Shown here one piece after another: positions 1 to 7,395 of a DNA stretch of 14,707 nucleotides. Within the stretch, counting starts at the first letter, position 1, and each line of letters opens with the position of its first letter. The notes below the pieces were generated by a model. It had not been told where the DNA came from. It made no database searches and saw only the letters and a list, made by a program, of their open reading frames with translations. The translations under genes were made by a program, and so were the position numbers. Source of the stretch: CAZTVN01 sp964617145 (GTDB lineage: Bacteria; Patescibacteriota; Gracilibacteria; UBA1369; JACRIC01). The stretch lies in assembly GCA_964617145.1 (NCBI GenBank), contig CAZTVN010000030.1, positions 1 to 14,707 of the forward strand. The letters run 5' to 3'.

Positions 1-1
1 T

Positions 2-874
2 TGGAAGGAAATTTTGAGAGTAGAATTTGGGAGAAAAAATGATAGAATTTTGGATCTTGCATGCGGTGCAGGAGGGCACAGTCGTTGCTTGGCTCAAAAA
101 ACAGGAGTAGAAATTGATGCACGAGATCTTTCAGAAGCTCTTATCCAAAAAGCAAAAGATAAAACAGTTGAAGAGGTAAGTGAGTCTGTGAGGGATAGAA
201 TACATTTCGCTGTAGGGGATATGGGAAATATTGAAGGAAGTATAACTCAAGAAAAAACTTATAAAATGATAACTATTTTAGGAAGCTCTTTTATGTATTT
301 GGGGACGAAAGAAAATCATCAAAAAGCTTTGAGAGATTATTTTGGTCGATTAGAACGAGGCGGAAAGCTTTGTTTACAATTTCGAGAAAAAAGAGGAGAA
401 ACAAATCAAGCAGTACAAAAAGAATGGCAAAAAAGATTAGGAGTAACTGTATATTCTCAAAAAGCAACAGGGAAAAAAGGGCAGTTTGGAGAATTCGCAG
501 AAGCTGATGAGGATGTTCATGTTTTAAAAGATACAACAAATGGTGATGGATTCTATTTCTACAGCGTTCCTATGGAAAATACGAAGGACTTAATGTATAA
601 AACAGCTCGACCAGAAGAAAAGCTCCGAGAAGGATGGTATGATAGAGATGGTGTGAGACAAAGCGGCTTTGGACGAGCATATTTTGATACTTCCGGGACA
701 GAAGAAGATCTCGGCCGAACCTATATTAAAGATTATATGAGCGTCAACGGCTATAATAAAGCCTTAAAAAGAATGCTCGAAGAAGCTGGATTTATAAATG
801 TGCGACTCGAAAGTGAACCACTCTCCGAAGATGGTTCAGTATTACAATTTGCCGTAATTGCGGAAAAACCTTAA
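2..874 (+). CDS. SAM-dependent class I methyltransferase, 5'-truncated by the window edge
   Basis: The protein begins with a classic motif I of Rossmann-fold methyltransferases, ILDLACGAGGHS, which binds S-adenosylmethionine, followed by an acidic residue at the end of the second strand (EIDARDLS) and a motif with GDMGNI. The C-terminal part reads like the usual final strands of the fold (MLEEAGFINVRLESEP). The frame is open to the first bases of the window (WKEIL upstream of RVEFG), and a TTG at 14 is the first possible start, so the true start is probably outside the window. About 290 residues are visible. The substrate cannot be told: small molecule, protein or nucleic acid are all possible. 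It ends 11 bases before the -35 box of the csoR promoter and is probably not functionally tied to the copper genes. The family assignment is firm; the function is not. Confidence 0.85.
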   Translation, partial: WKEILRVEFGRKNDRILDLACGAGGHSRCLAQKTGVEIDARDLSEALIQKAKDKTVEEVSESVRDRIHFAVGDMGNIEGSITQEKTYKMITILGSSFMYLGTKENHQKALRDYFGRLERGGKLCLQFREKRGETNQAVQKEWQKRLGVTVYSQKATGKKGQFGEFAEADEDVHVLKDTTNGDGFYFYSVPMENTKDLMYKTARPEEKLREGWYDRDGVRQSGFGRAYFDTSGTEEDLGRTYIKDYMSVNGYNKALKRMLEEAGFINVRLESEPLSEDGSVLQFAVIAEKP

Positions 875-884
875 AAAACACATA

Positions 885-912
885 TTGCATATAAAAAAGT
901 TTATGCTAATAT
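885..912 (+). promoter_or_regulatory. Predicted csoR-copA promoter with extended -10
   Basis: The sequence has TTGCAT at 885-890, a 16-nt spacer, and TAATAT at 907-912 preceded by TGC at 904-906, which is an extended -10. Transcription would start near 919, inside the palindrome at 915-935. This excludes the upstream start codons at 858 and 903 for csoR and supports the ATG at 957. Confidence 0.55.
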
Positions 913-914
913 TT

Positions 915-935
915 ACCTGTACCATAGGTAGAGGT
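915..935. promoter_or_regulatory. Palindromic operator candidate for the CsoR-type repressor
   Basis: The core TACC-ATA-GGTA (920-930) is flanked by ACCT on the left (915-918) and AGGT on the right (932-935), with G/G mismatch positions at 919 and 931. This gives a 21-bp near-perfect inverted repeat. CsoR operators typically have TACC...GGTA-like half-sites around a short centre, often richer in G and C. The site covers the predicted transcription start, where bound repressor would block initiation; copper would release it. The binding is inferred. Confidence 0.55.
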
Positions 936-956
936 TCATTAATATATTTTACTCAC

Positions 957-1232
957 ATGCAATACAATAAAAATAAAATTCACATCTCTTTAAAAAAGAC
1001 TATTTCGCTGAGCAAAAAAATCGATACAATGGTGGAAAAAAATACCTATTGTATCGATATTATGCAGCAAATCTTGGCGGCAATCGGGCTTTTGCGTTCA
1101 GTAAATGAAAATGTCCTCGAAGGGCATCTTCAAACATGTTTCCGAAAAACGATGGAAACAAAAAACGTCAAAAAACAACAAGAAATGATTTGCGAACTTA
1201 TAAAAGTAATGAAAGTAGCACAAAAAAAATAA
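957..1232 (+). CDS. csoR: CsoR-family copper-sensing repressor
   Basis: From the ATG at 957 this is a 91-residue all-helical protein, the normal size of the CsoR/DUF156 family. The copper-site fingerprint is exact: Cys32, His57 and Cys61 (numbered from this start) keep the 25- and 4-residue spacings of Mycobacterium tuberculosis CsoR Cys36/His61/Cys65, and Tyr precedes the first Cys as it does there. In the family, apo-protein binds the operator and Cu(I) releases it. The reading frame is open further upstream, to a TTG at 858, but that extension is not CsoR-like and lies upstream of the predicted transcription start. No Shine-Dalgarno sequence is visible before 957. copA follows after 49 bases with no promoter or terminator between, so the two form one autoregulated unit. 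A sensor of another metal or of sulfide/formaldehyde is less likely, given copA next door and the C-H-C ligand set. Confidence 0.9.
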   Translation: MQYNKNKIHISLKKTISLSKKIDTMVEKNTYCIDIMQQILAAIGLLRSVNENVLEGHLQTCFRKTMETKNVKKQQEMICELIKVMKVAQKK

Positions 1233-1281
1233 ATTTTCCCCCACAATTTTAAAGACTATTTCCTTAACAAACACTGAAACC

Positions 1282-3582
1282 ATGAAAGAATCTTACTTCA
1301 AAATCGCAGACATGCATTGTGCTTCGTGTGTAAATCGTATCGAAACGGCTCTCAAAAAAAAAGATGGCATTCATCATGCAAGCGTAAATTTCGCCACTCA
1401 AAAAGCCGTCGTACACTACGATAACGAAAAAATTACCGAACAAGGAATTATCGAAACCATCAAAAAAACAGGCTATACGGCAAAAATCATGGAGGACGAG
1501 ACCTCAAACCAAATGTCACACGAAAATCACACAAATCATAGTCAACATGACGAACATGATAAAAAAAAACATGAAGATCATTCCATGCATGCAAAATCAG
1601 AAGCGAAAGAAGAAGTCACGAAAAAATTAAAAAAAGTTATTGTTGGAGCCATTCTTTCCACCATTATTGTAGGACTCGCCTTGAGTCAAGGCATAGACAA
1701 CAAAATGTATATAATGTTTTTCGCAACCCTAATTATTTTGATCTATACCGGAAGAGAATTTTTCTTAAAAGGCATCCCCGTGCTCTTCCAAGGAAGACCT
1801 CATATGGATACTCTCGTGGCACTCGGTGTAGGAGCGGCATTTCTCTATTCAACGTATTTGACATTTTTTACCGAAAAACATGAAGAATATTTTATCGATG
1901 CCGCCATTATCTCGACATTTATCATGCTCGGCCGCTATCTCGAAGCTCGAGCAAAAGGAAAAGCCAGCGAAGCCATACAAAAACTTCTACAACTTTCAGC
2001 CAAAGAAGCTCACCGATTAAAAGAGGACGGAAGTATCGAAAATATTCCCCTCAATATGATCGCTCATGGAGATAAACTTATAGTAAAACCCGGAGAAAAA
2101 ATCCCTGTTGATGGAGAAATTATTGAAGGAATTGGCGTTATTGACGAATCAATGGTAACAGGAGAAAGCATCCCCGTTGGCAAAGGAGTAGGAGAAAAAA
2201 TCATTGGGGCGACGATCAATGGAAACAGCGCCTTTACTATGCGTGCGGAAAAAGTCGGAAAAGAAACGCTACTCGCGCAAATCATTAAACTCGTAGAAGA
2301 AGCGCAAATGTCAAAAGCACCAATCCAAAAACTCGTGGATAAAATTTCAGAATATTTTGTATGGGGAGTGATAATCATTGCGCTTGGAACATTTCTTTCA
2401 TGGTATTTGATCAAAGGAGACCCTGCTTATGCCACTATTGTCACAGTTGCAGTACTTATCATCGCTTGCCCTTGCGCATTGGGACTCGCGACACCGATCT
2501 CAATTGTTGTGGGCTCGGGAAAAGGCGCTCAAATGGGAATTCTCATAAAAAAAGCAGAAAGTCTGGAAAAAATTCATAAATTAACCACGATTTGCTTCGA
2601 TAAAACAGGAACCATAACCATGGGAAAACCTCAAATCACCGGCATAGAAATGTATCAAGTGCCTGAAGAGGGATATAAAAATTTCGCGCTTAGCAATATT
2701 TCTCCGAAAGATAAAGAACAATACGAAAACAAAGTCCTTGAATATATTACAGCGTTAGAAAACGCATCCGAACATCCTTTAAGCCGTGCCATTATAAAAT
2801 ACGCTCAAGAAAAAGGGGTAAAAATCATAAAAGTTGAAAAAAGTGAAGCAGTGATTGGCAAGGGTATTAAAGGAAATGTTGAAGGACACGAAATTATTGT
2901 TGGGAACAAAACATTCCTTGAAAATGAAAAAGTGATGCTCTGCGCAGAACTCGAAGAAAAAGCTAGTTTAAAACAAAAAGATGGCCACACGATTATGCAT
3001 GTTGCCATCGATAAAAAATATCGAGGATTTGTATCCGTACGAGATAATGTCAAAGAATCTTCTAAAGAAGCGATTCAAAAATTGCACGAAAGAAAGATAA
3101 AAACCATCATGCTGACAGGAGATCACGAAGATGTGGCTAAAGCCATCGCACGCGAAGTTGGAATAGACGAAATCAGAAGCGAAGTAACTCCTGACAAAAA
3201 AACTGATATTATCAAAGAATTACAAAAAGCCAATGAATTTGTCGGAATGGTTGGTGACGGCATAAACGATAGTCCTGCTTTAAGCCAAGCAAATGTCGGA
3301 ATCGCTATGGGAACAGGAACTGATATCGCGATCGAATCAGGAGACATGGTACTAGTAAAAGGAGACTTGAAAAAAGCGGTTGAAGCAATCGAGTTATCAG
3401 AAATGACATTAAAAAATATTAAACAAAACCTTTTCTGGGCATTTATTTATAATGTAATAGGAATTCCTGTAGCGGCTTTCGCATTACTCAATCCAATAAT
3501 TTCAGCATCCGCTATGGCCTTTTCTTCGATCTCAGTCGTCTTAAATGCGCTCCGATTAAAACGATTCAAACCGTCGAAATAA
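1282..3582 (+). CDS. copA: Copper-exporting P1B-1-type ATPase
   Basis: This 766-residue protein has the full set of P1B-ATPase motifs in order: one N-terminal heavy-metal-binding domain with MHCASC (Cys13, Cys16); a His-rich linker with eight His between residues 80 and 103; TGES at 293-296 (actuator); the intramembrane CPC at 396-398; DKTGT with the phosphorylated Asp440; His498-Pro499 in the nucleotide domain; and GDGIND near 658-663. In the last membrane segments Tyr723-Asn724 and Met745 with Ser748-Ser749 match the Cu(I)-specific signature, so it should pump Cu(I) out of the cytoplasm using ATP. There is a single N-terminal metal domain and no separate CopZ chaperone in the window. The start ATG has no Shine-Dalgarno sequence. 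Control is expected through the upstream CsoR operator. Copper specificity is quite certain from the ligand residues; the direction of transport is known for the family, not shown here. Confidence 0.96.
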   Translation: MKESYFKIADMHCASCVNRIETALKKKDGIHHASVNFATQKAVVHYDNEKITEQGIIETIKKTGYTAKIMEDETSNQMSHENHTNHSQHDEHDKKKHEDHSMHAKSEAKEEVTKKLKKVIVGAILSTIIVGLALSQGIDNKMYIMFFATLIILIYTGREFFLKGIPVLFQGRPHMDTLVALGVGAAFLYSTYLTFFTEKHEEYFIDAAIISTFIMLGRYLEARAKGKASEAIQKLLQLSAKEAHRLKEDGSIENIPLNMIAHGDKLIVKPGEKIPVDGEIIEGIGVIDESMVTGESIPVGKGVGEKIIGATINGNSAFTMRAEKVGKETLLAQIIKLVEEAQMSKAPIQKLVDKISEYFVWGVIIIALGTFLSWYLIKGDPAYATIVTVAVLIIACPCALGLATPISIVVGSGKGAQMGILIKKAESLEKIHKLTTICFDKTGTITMGKPQITGIEMYQVPEEGYKNFALSNISPKDKEQYENKVLEYITALENASEHPLSRAIIKYAQEKGVKIIKVEKSEAVIGKGIKGNVEGHEIIVGNKTFLENEKVMLCAELEEKASLKQKDGHTIMHVAIDKKYRGFVSVRDNVKESSKEAIQKLHERKIKTIMLTGDHEDVAKAIAREVGIDEIRSEVTPDKKTDIIKELQKANEFVGMVGDGINDSPALSQANVGIAMGTGTDIAIESGDMVLVKGDLKKAVEAIELSEMTLKNIKQNLFWAFIYNVIGIPVAAFALLNPIISASAMAFSSISVVLNALRLKRFKPSK

Positions 3583-3610
3583 GGACACACTCATCTCAAA
3601 AACATGCTTA

Positions 3611-4096
3611 CTACCGAAATTTGCAGCCTTTCTGCAACTTTCGGTGAAGTAAAAATATGCTTATGAACAAAAAAATTATACTCAAAACCTTAAAATAGGC
3701 ATTATAAAAAGTAAAAATACTCAATCCGATTGAAACTCCAAAAAAAGAAATCACCGGCAATGTGCAAAAAGTACAAAACACCGAAAGCATGCTTGTGCCA
3801 AAGCCAAGAAGAGAAAAAACACCAGAAGTCGAGGCAGCGCTTTTCAGAGTTTTCAGAGATTGAGAAAAAATAAAAATAAAAACCGGAACCAAAAATCCAA
3901 ATAAAAGGCTTACAAAAAGACTGAAAACGAGGTTACCAAAAGTGAGCCATGCTCCCATAACACAGGACAGATTTTTGGTTCCGGGAAGAGTTGCCATTAA
4001 ATAATACTGAATGAGAAAAAGACTCGCGGCTGAGAAAAAAGCGACGATAAAAGCCCAAGGTCGACGAAAAGCTAAAAATAAAGGCGAAGAAAACAT
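3611..4096 (-). CDS. Small MerT-like membrane protein next to copA
   Basis: This 161-residue protein is almost entirely hydrophobic, with about four membrane segments (roughly residues 13-35, 50-78, 93-122 and 134-150) and a basic C-terminus. The third segment carries CTFCTLPVISFFGVS, with Cys108 and Cys111 followed by Pro114, Gly120 and a Gly-Val-Ser turn, then an aromatic loop (YNAYFK) and a last helix ending in RK-rich residues. This layout resembles the Cys-pair/Pro/Gly-Val-Ser hairpin of MerT mercuric transporters, and other metal-handling membrane proteins place a CxxC in a helix the same way. The similarity is by eye only. It faces copA with 28 bases between the stops and has its own promoter, which suggests a copper- or thiophilic-metal-related role. 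The start ATG at 4096 has no Shine-Dalgarno sequence. That it is a real gene is likely; its function is inferred. Confidence 0.7.
   Translation of the reverse strand: MFSSPLFLAFRRPWAFIVAFFSAASLFLIQYYLMATLPGTKNLSCVMGAWLTFGNLVFSLFVSLLFGFLVPVFIFIFSQSLKTLKSAASTSGVFSLLGFGTSMLSVFCTFCTLPVISFFGVSIGLSIFTFYNAYFKVLSIIFLFISIFLLHRKLQKGCKFR
3613..3645. terminator. Strong hairpin between convergent copA and MerT-like gene
   Basis: Arms 3613-3626 and 3632-3645 form a 14-bp stem with one mismatch (T3620/C3638) and a 5-nt loop CCTTT. It starts 31 bases after the copA stop and overlaps the last codons of the opposing gene. No T-run follows directly on the plus strand, and on the minus strand a short T-run follows only after about 10 bases. 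It is therefore a plausible stop or mRNA-end structure for both genes but not a textbook intrinsic terminator. Confidence 0.5.
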
Positions 4097-4128
4097 GAAA
4101 GTGATGGAAATAACCTAAAACTTTTGAA

Positions 4129-4137
4129 AGTATAACA
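4129..4137 (-). promoter_or_regulatory. Predicted extended -10 for the MerT-like gene
   Basis: On the minus strand TGTTATACT (4137 down to 4129) is an extended -10 placed so that transcription would start near 4122, 26 bases before the ATG at 4096. The -35 is weak. The inverted repeat CAGAA-N3-TTCTG at 4136-4148 overlaps it and could be an operator or chance. Confidence 0.4.
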
Positions 4138-4182
4138 GAAAAATTCTGAGAAAGCTTTCGAGAAAACAATGAGCCCTGATTG

Positions 4183-4211
4183 TCGAAGGATCACGCATCC
4201 TGTGATTTCGA
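4183..4211. repeat. Inverted repeat between vanW-type gene and MerT-like gene
   Basis: TCGAA-GG-ATCAC (4183-4194) can pair with GTGAT-TTCGA (4202-4211), a 10-bp stem with a 2-nt bulge and a 7-nt loop. It lies about 30 bases after the stop of the VanW-family gene on the minus strand and may end its transcript, although no T-run follows. Nothing else is recognisable in 4097-4241 apart from the -10 described separately. Confidence 0.35.
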
Positions 4212-4241
4212 AAAAGACTGAGTTTCGCATTTTAGAATGAC

Positions 4242-5950
4242 CTAGTGCACGCCTTTTGTATAAGTCGAAACAATGACATTCTCTTCAATTTTTCCATCGC
4301 TTCGGGTTATTCTTTGAACCCATTTGATCTGATTCCAAGAAACACCACCAATTTTTTCTTGAAAATCAACAGGTATTTCGGTTTTGCTATAATACGGGCC
4401 AAAAAGTTCAATCTTTCTTCCATCAGAAGTACCATAAAAATCAACATAAGCATTATCCTTATCATCGTAACCAGCCAAAACTAAAATATAGGAAGGAGTA
4501 TCATTAAGAAAGCGAAGATTTTTACCTCCAAGAAAAATAGTAGCATCAAGTCCATCTCCATATTCTTTATAATAATGAACATGGAGGCTATGAGGATGTC
4601 TTTCAGTAATTTGAAGTCCTGCGTTAAGAGCCGCTCGATAAACAGTCGTTGAAACCTGACAAAGCCCACCGCCTAAAGTGGGAACAAGATTCACACCTCC
4701 AAAAATACCCAAGGCTTGTTTCCACCCATCAGAAAGATTATCGATAACATCATTATAAGAAAATTCTTGGCCAGGAGCAAAAAGTACAGCACTGATCCTT
4801 TCTGAAAGAGCTTTACGAATATTAAAAGCTCTACCATCGGGGGATCCTTTAAAATTAGAAAGTCCTCGAGCAATGAGTTTAAGTTCTCCGAGATCTTGGC
4901 CGGTTTCATTCACAATTTTTGCAGAAACAATTTCTATATCAAGAGGAATATCAAAAACATTTTTTCTAATAGATTCAGTGATACGGGAAACGGTGCCATC
5001 AATATTTACCCGTCTGCCATTAGTAAGAGTCCCTTCTATTTGGGCACGAGGGTTACCATCGTGAGGAAGCGTTAAAACACGAATATCAGAAGCCGATTGA
5101 TCAATTTGCGAAGAGACACTTTCCCGAAGATAGGAAGCAATATGATCTTCATAAAAATAAAGTTTTGAATTTNNNNNNNNNNCTCAGAACAAATTTTTGC
5201 CAGAAAACTTTGAGAAATTGTTGTTTTATGAGAAAAAAGCGCTCCATCGAGTTCTTGAGTTAAATGAATTTCCTGTTGAAAAAGAGAAGCTAAAAGAGCA
5301 GCATCTTGATTCGCCGTTTCTTGAGTATAAGTAGGTTCAAGAGGTTCTGCTTCAACATATAAAACAGGTACAGTAAAAGCAGAAACAAAAGCAGTGAAAT
5401 GGTCATAAAGAGAATCAAAATCAACTTTAAACCCTTTTTTAGAGGCACGAACATTAACGATTCCATTATTATCAATAAAAACTAACGCATTGCGGGGATC
5501 ACGTATTTCTGAGAAGGCCGAAGTAATAGAATCAACAAAAACATCGCGATTAATAAGAACGGTTGGCTTTAAAGTCGTATCTTCAACGAAACTCAAAAGC
5601 CTTGCCTGCATATGACGGCCAATATTTTGACCAAAAGAAATTTGATACGCTTCCTCCATAGTTTTAAAAGTATCAAATTCCACGCCGAGATCTCTCACTT
5701 TTATATAAGAAACGGTATCTTGAAAAACAACTTTCACCTTTTGATCAAGAAAAACGGAATAATGCTTTTCTAATGTGTCAGAAGCTTCAGGATAGGTCAT
5801 CCCGCCAATCTCAATCCCCGCAACATTAACCTTCCCCAAAATATAATTATTCGCAAAAATCACTCGCGATGCATAGGTTAAAAGACCAACAAAAAGAACG
5901 AAAACAAGAGTAAAAAGAAAAGAAAAATGAAATTGGGATTTCTTAAACAT
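4242..5950 (-). CDS. VanW-family membrane-anchored protein, interrupted by an assembly gap
   Basis: The N-terminus has one membrane segment (about residues 10-33) with a long exported part after it. The region of roughly residues 40-250 (IEIGGMTYPEASDTLEKHY onward) resembles the peptidoglycan-binding-like repeat PF12229, with GMTYPEA and KKGFKVDFD as typical turns. The C-terminal third is a VanW domain, with FAPGQEFSYNDV, LGGGLCQVSTTVYRAALNAG and ERHPHSLHV. Ten Ns (5173-5182) interrupt it. The upstream frame ends at a codon boundary at 5183 (..CSE) and the VanW frame is open right up to the gap at 5172 (NSKLYFYEDH..), in another register, so the real gap should be 2 mod 3 bases long and the gene is probably intact. 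The molecular role of VanW proteins is not established; cell-envelope attachment to peptidoglycan is the usual guess. It has its own strong promoter. Confidence 0.88.
5173..5182. other. Assembly gap (10 Ns)
   Basis: Ten N characters mark a scaffold join of unknown true length. The reading frames on either side agree on one VanW-family protein only if the missing length is 2 modulo 3, so ten is a placeholder. Any protein translated straight across it is wrong downstream of the gap. Confidence 0.98.
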
Positions 5951-5977
5951 GACTTTTTGTTTTTATAAAATCATTTT

Positions 5978-6006
5978 ATTATAATACTTTTTCTAGGCTT
6001 TTTCAA
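5978..6006 (-). promoter_or_regulatory. Promoter of the VanW-family gene
   Basis: On the minus strand TTGAAA (6006-6001), a 17-nt spacer and a perfect TATAAT (5983-5978) form a strong sigma-70-type promoter. Transcription would start near 5971, about 20 bases before the ATG at 5950. The -35 sits inside a small hairpin, AGGCTT-loop-AAGCCT (5995-6010). Confidence 0.7.
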
Positions 6007-6022
6007 GCCTTTATTGAAGAAA

Positions 6023-6043
6023 AAACCGGAAAAATCAAGGTTT
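6023..6043 (-). terminator. Weak intrinsic terminator of the kor transcript
   Basis: On the minus strand AAACC (6043-6039), an 11-nt loop and GGTTT (6027-6023) run into further T residues, giving a six-T tract followed by CTTC. The stop codon of the last gene lies in the loop. The stem is only 5-6 bp. Confidence 0.4.
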
Positions 6044-6511
6044 CGGAACAACAACAAGATGAAGATGACGCTTCGGTTTTGCTGATGCACCAGGCCTATC
6101 GACCCCTACACCCCCTGATTTTCGCAAAACATCTTTCATCGAAAGAGCTGAAATACCTGAAACTAAAATTGGCGCAGGCATACCTGGAAATTGAGAACGA
6201 AGTTGAGAAAGGACAATAAGAAGATCACAGACAAGAGAAGCCATGGCATCATAAAGTTCGGCATGAAATCTATTGCCTTCCGATTGAGCTAAATCAGAAG
6301 ATCGAGAATAAGCCATCTGGGCGTAAGAAAAAAATCGCTGCATTCGTTTTCCAACAATCTGAGTAAATGCTTCCATGTGATCCGAACTTCCTTGCAAAAA
6401 AGGACGAGATGAAGCGATAGGGAAAAAACCGAGAGCAAGCATAAGAGCATCAGCAAAAGCAGAAAGGTGGGCAGAAGATATTTGAGGGATTTTATCCTTA
6501 TGAGTCGACAA
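6035..6511 (-). CDS. Unrecognised protein in the kor operon
   Basis: I do not recognise this 158-residue protein. It is mixed alpha-helical in appearance, with a hydrophobic stretch near residues 17-32 (AFADALMLALGFFPIA), a Gln/Met/Arg-rich middle, a helix with a Cys (ASLVCDLLIVLSQL, about 90-103), and a basic, glycine-rich tail ending in HLHLVVVPKP. No signal peptide, metal-site pair or cofactor motif is obvious. It begins 5 bases after the korB stop, with TTG at 6511 as the first start; AAGGAG at 6531-6526 is about 14 bases upstream, and GGGGGA sits directly before the TTG. Its position makes co-transcription with korAB very likely. An accessory role for the oxidoreductase would be guesswork. 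The coding frame is long enough, and its codon use similar enough, to accept it as a gene. Confidence 0.6.
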   Translation of the reverse strand: MSTHKDKIPQISSAHLSAFADALMLALGFFPIASSRPFLQGSSDHMEAFTQIVGKRMQRFFSYAQMAYSRSSDLAQSEGNRFHAELYDAMASLVCDLLIVLSQLRSQFPGMPAPILVSGISALSMKDVLRKSGGVGVDRPGASAKPKRHLHLVVVPKP

Positions 6512-6516
6512 TCCCC

Positions 6517-7380
6517 CTACATAAACTCCTTCTTAAGATAAGTCAAATCACGTACTTTCATTGGCCGCTTGACGATAGGCTCTCCCTCCTCCTGAGGCAA
6601 GTAAGTTTCATACGAAGGACGATCATCCTGATAAAAAATACCAATAGGAATACGATCCCCCCACTCAAGGGCTTTCTCAAATGCTTTCGATCGATCATGA
6701 ACATCATGACCTTCTTGTTGAAGATCATAAATACGTTCATTGTAAAAAGGGAAATTATTGACTTTATTAAAGGTCACGCAAGGCTGATAAACATCAACCA
6801 ATGAAAAACCTTTATGCAAAATAGCCTGCTTAATAAGATTTTGAAGATGAGGAATACGTCCGCTAAAACCCTTAGAAACAAATCCGCATCCAGTCGCAAC
6901 CGCCAAGGAAAGGGCATTAGCATTGATTTCGATAATGCCTTCAGGAGTCGATTTACTTTTATAGCCTTTTATAGCAGTCGGCGCCGCCTGTCCAATAGTC
7001 AAACCATAAACCTTATTATCATGAATAATGTAAGTAATGTCAGCATTTCCACGCATAGCATGAATAAAATGCCCCATCCCCTCCCCTAAAGAATCCCCAT
7101 CTCCGGCAACCACAATAACCGTCAAATTTTTATTCATAAGTTTCGCACCAACGGCGGTAGGCACAGCTCGCCCATGAAGAGAATGCCATCCATAAGTACT
7201 CACATAATTAGTCATATTGCCTGAACAACCGATACCATAAACAATAAGAACATTATGAGGTTCTATTTGAAGATCTAAAATAACATTTTTCAAAGCCATC
7301 CATATAGCGAAATCACCACATCCAGAACACCACGTAGGATCATGAGCCGTATCAAGTTTTCCTTTCACAAAGCCTGCCAT
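6517..7380 (-). CDS. korB: 2-oxoacid:ferredoxin oxidoreductase, beta subunit
   Basis: This 287-residue protein carries the thiamine-diphosphate domain of the 2-oxoacid:ferredoxin oxidoreductases. The metal-binding motif is GDGDSLGEGMGHF (from Gly93) with DNKVYGLTIGQ after it. Four Cys positions suited to the single [4Fe-4S] cluster of the short beta subunits are present: Cys18 and Cys21 (WCSGCG), Cys52 (GIGCSG) and Cys201 (PCVTF). HGRAVPTAVGAK (69-80) is also a family hallmark. With the alpha-gamma subunit encoded just upstream, it decarboxylates a 2-oxoacid with coenzyme A to an acyl-CoA and passes electrons to ferredoxin in the cytoplasm. The kor naming (2-oxoglutarate) is by similarity; pyruvate or a broad range of 2-oxoacids is equally possible. 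It starts 15 bases after the korA stop. Confidence 0.93.
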   Translation of the reverse strand: MAGFVKGKLDTAHDPTWCSGCGDFAIWMALKNVILDLQIEPHNVLIVYGIGCSGNMTNYVSTYGWHSLHGRAVPTAVGAKLMNKNLTVIVVAGDGDSLGEGMGHFIHAMRGNADITYIIHDNKVYGLTIGQAAPTAIKGYKSKSTPEGIIEINANALSLAVATGCGFVSKGFSGRIPHLQNLIKQAILHKGFSLVDVYQPCVTFNKVNNFPFYNERIYDLQQEGHDVHDRSKAFEKALEWGDRIPIGIFYQDDRPSYETYLPQEEGEPIVKRPMKVRDLTYLKKEFM

Positions 7381-7395
7381 AACGTAAATAAAAAA

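Noticed and set aside
858..956. N-terminal extension of csoR from a TTG at 858
   Set aside because: Not CsoR-like, overlaps the methyltransferase end, and lies upstream of the predicted transcription start.
3601..3650. Hairpin region after copA as another copy of the direct repeat (AAAAACAT and GCAGCC matches)
   Set aside because: The matches are short and in a different order and orientation.
4385..4393. TGCTATAAT on the plus strand inside the VanW-family gene, a possible antisense promoter
   Set aside because: No -35 at a fitting distance, and the bases are ordinary codons (Tyr-Tyr-Ser region) of the gene on the other strand.
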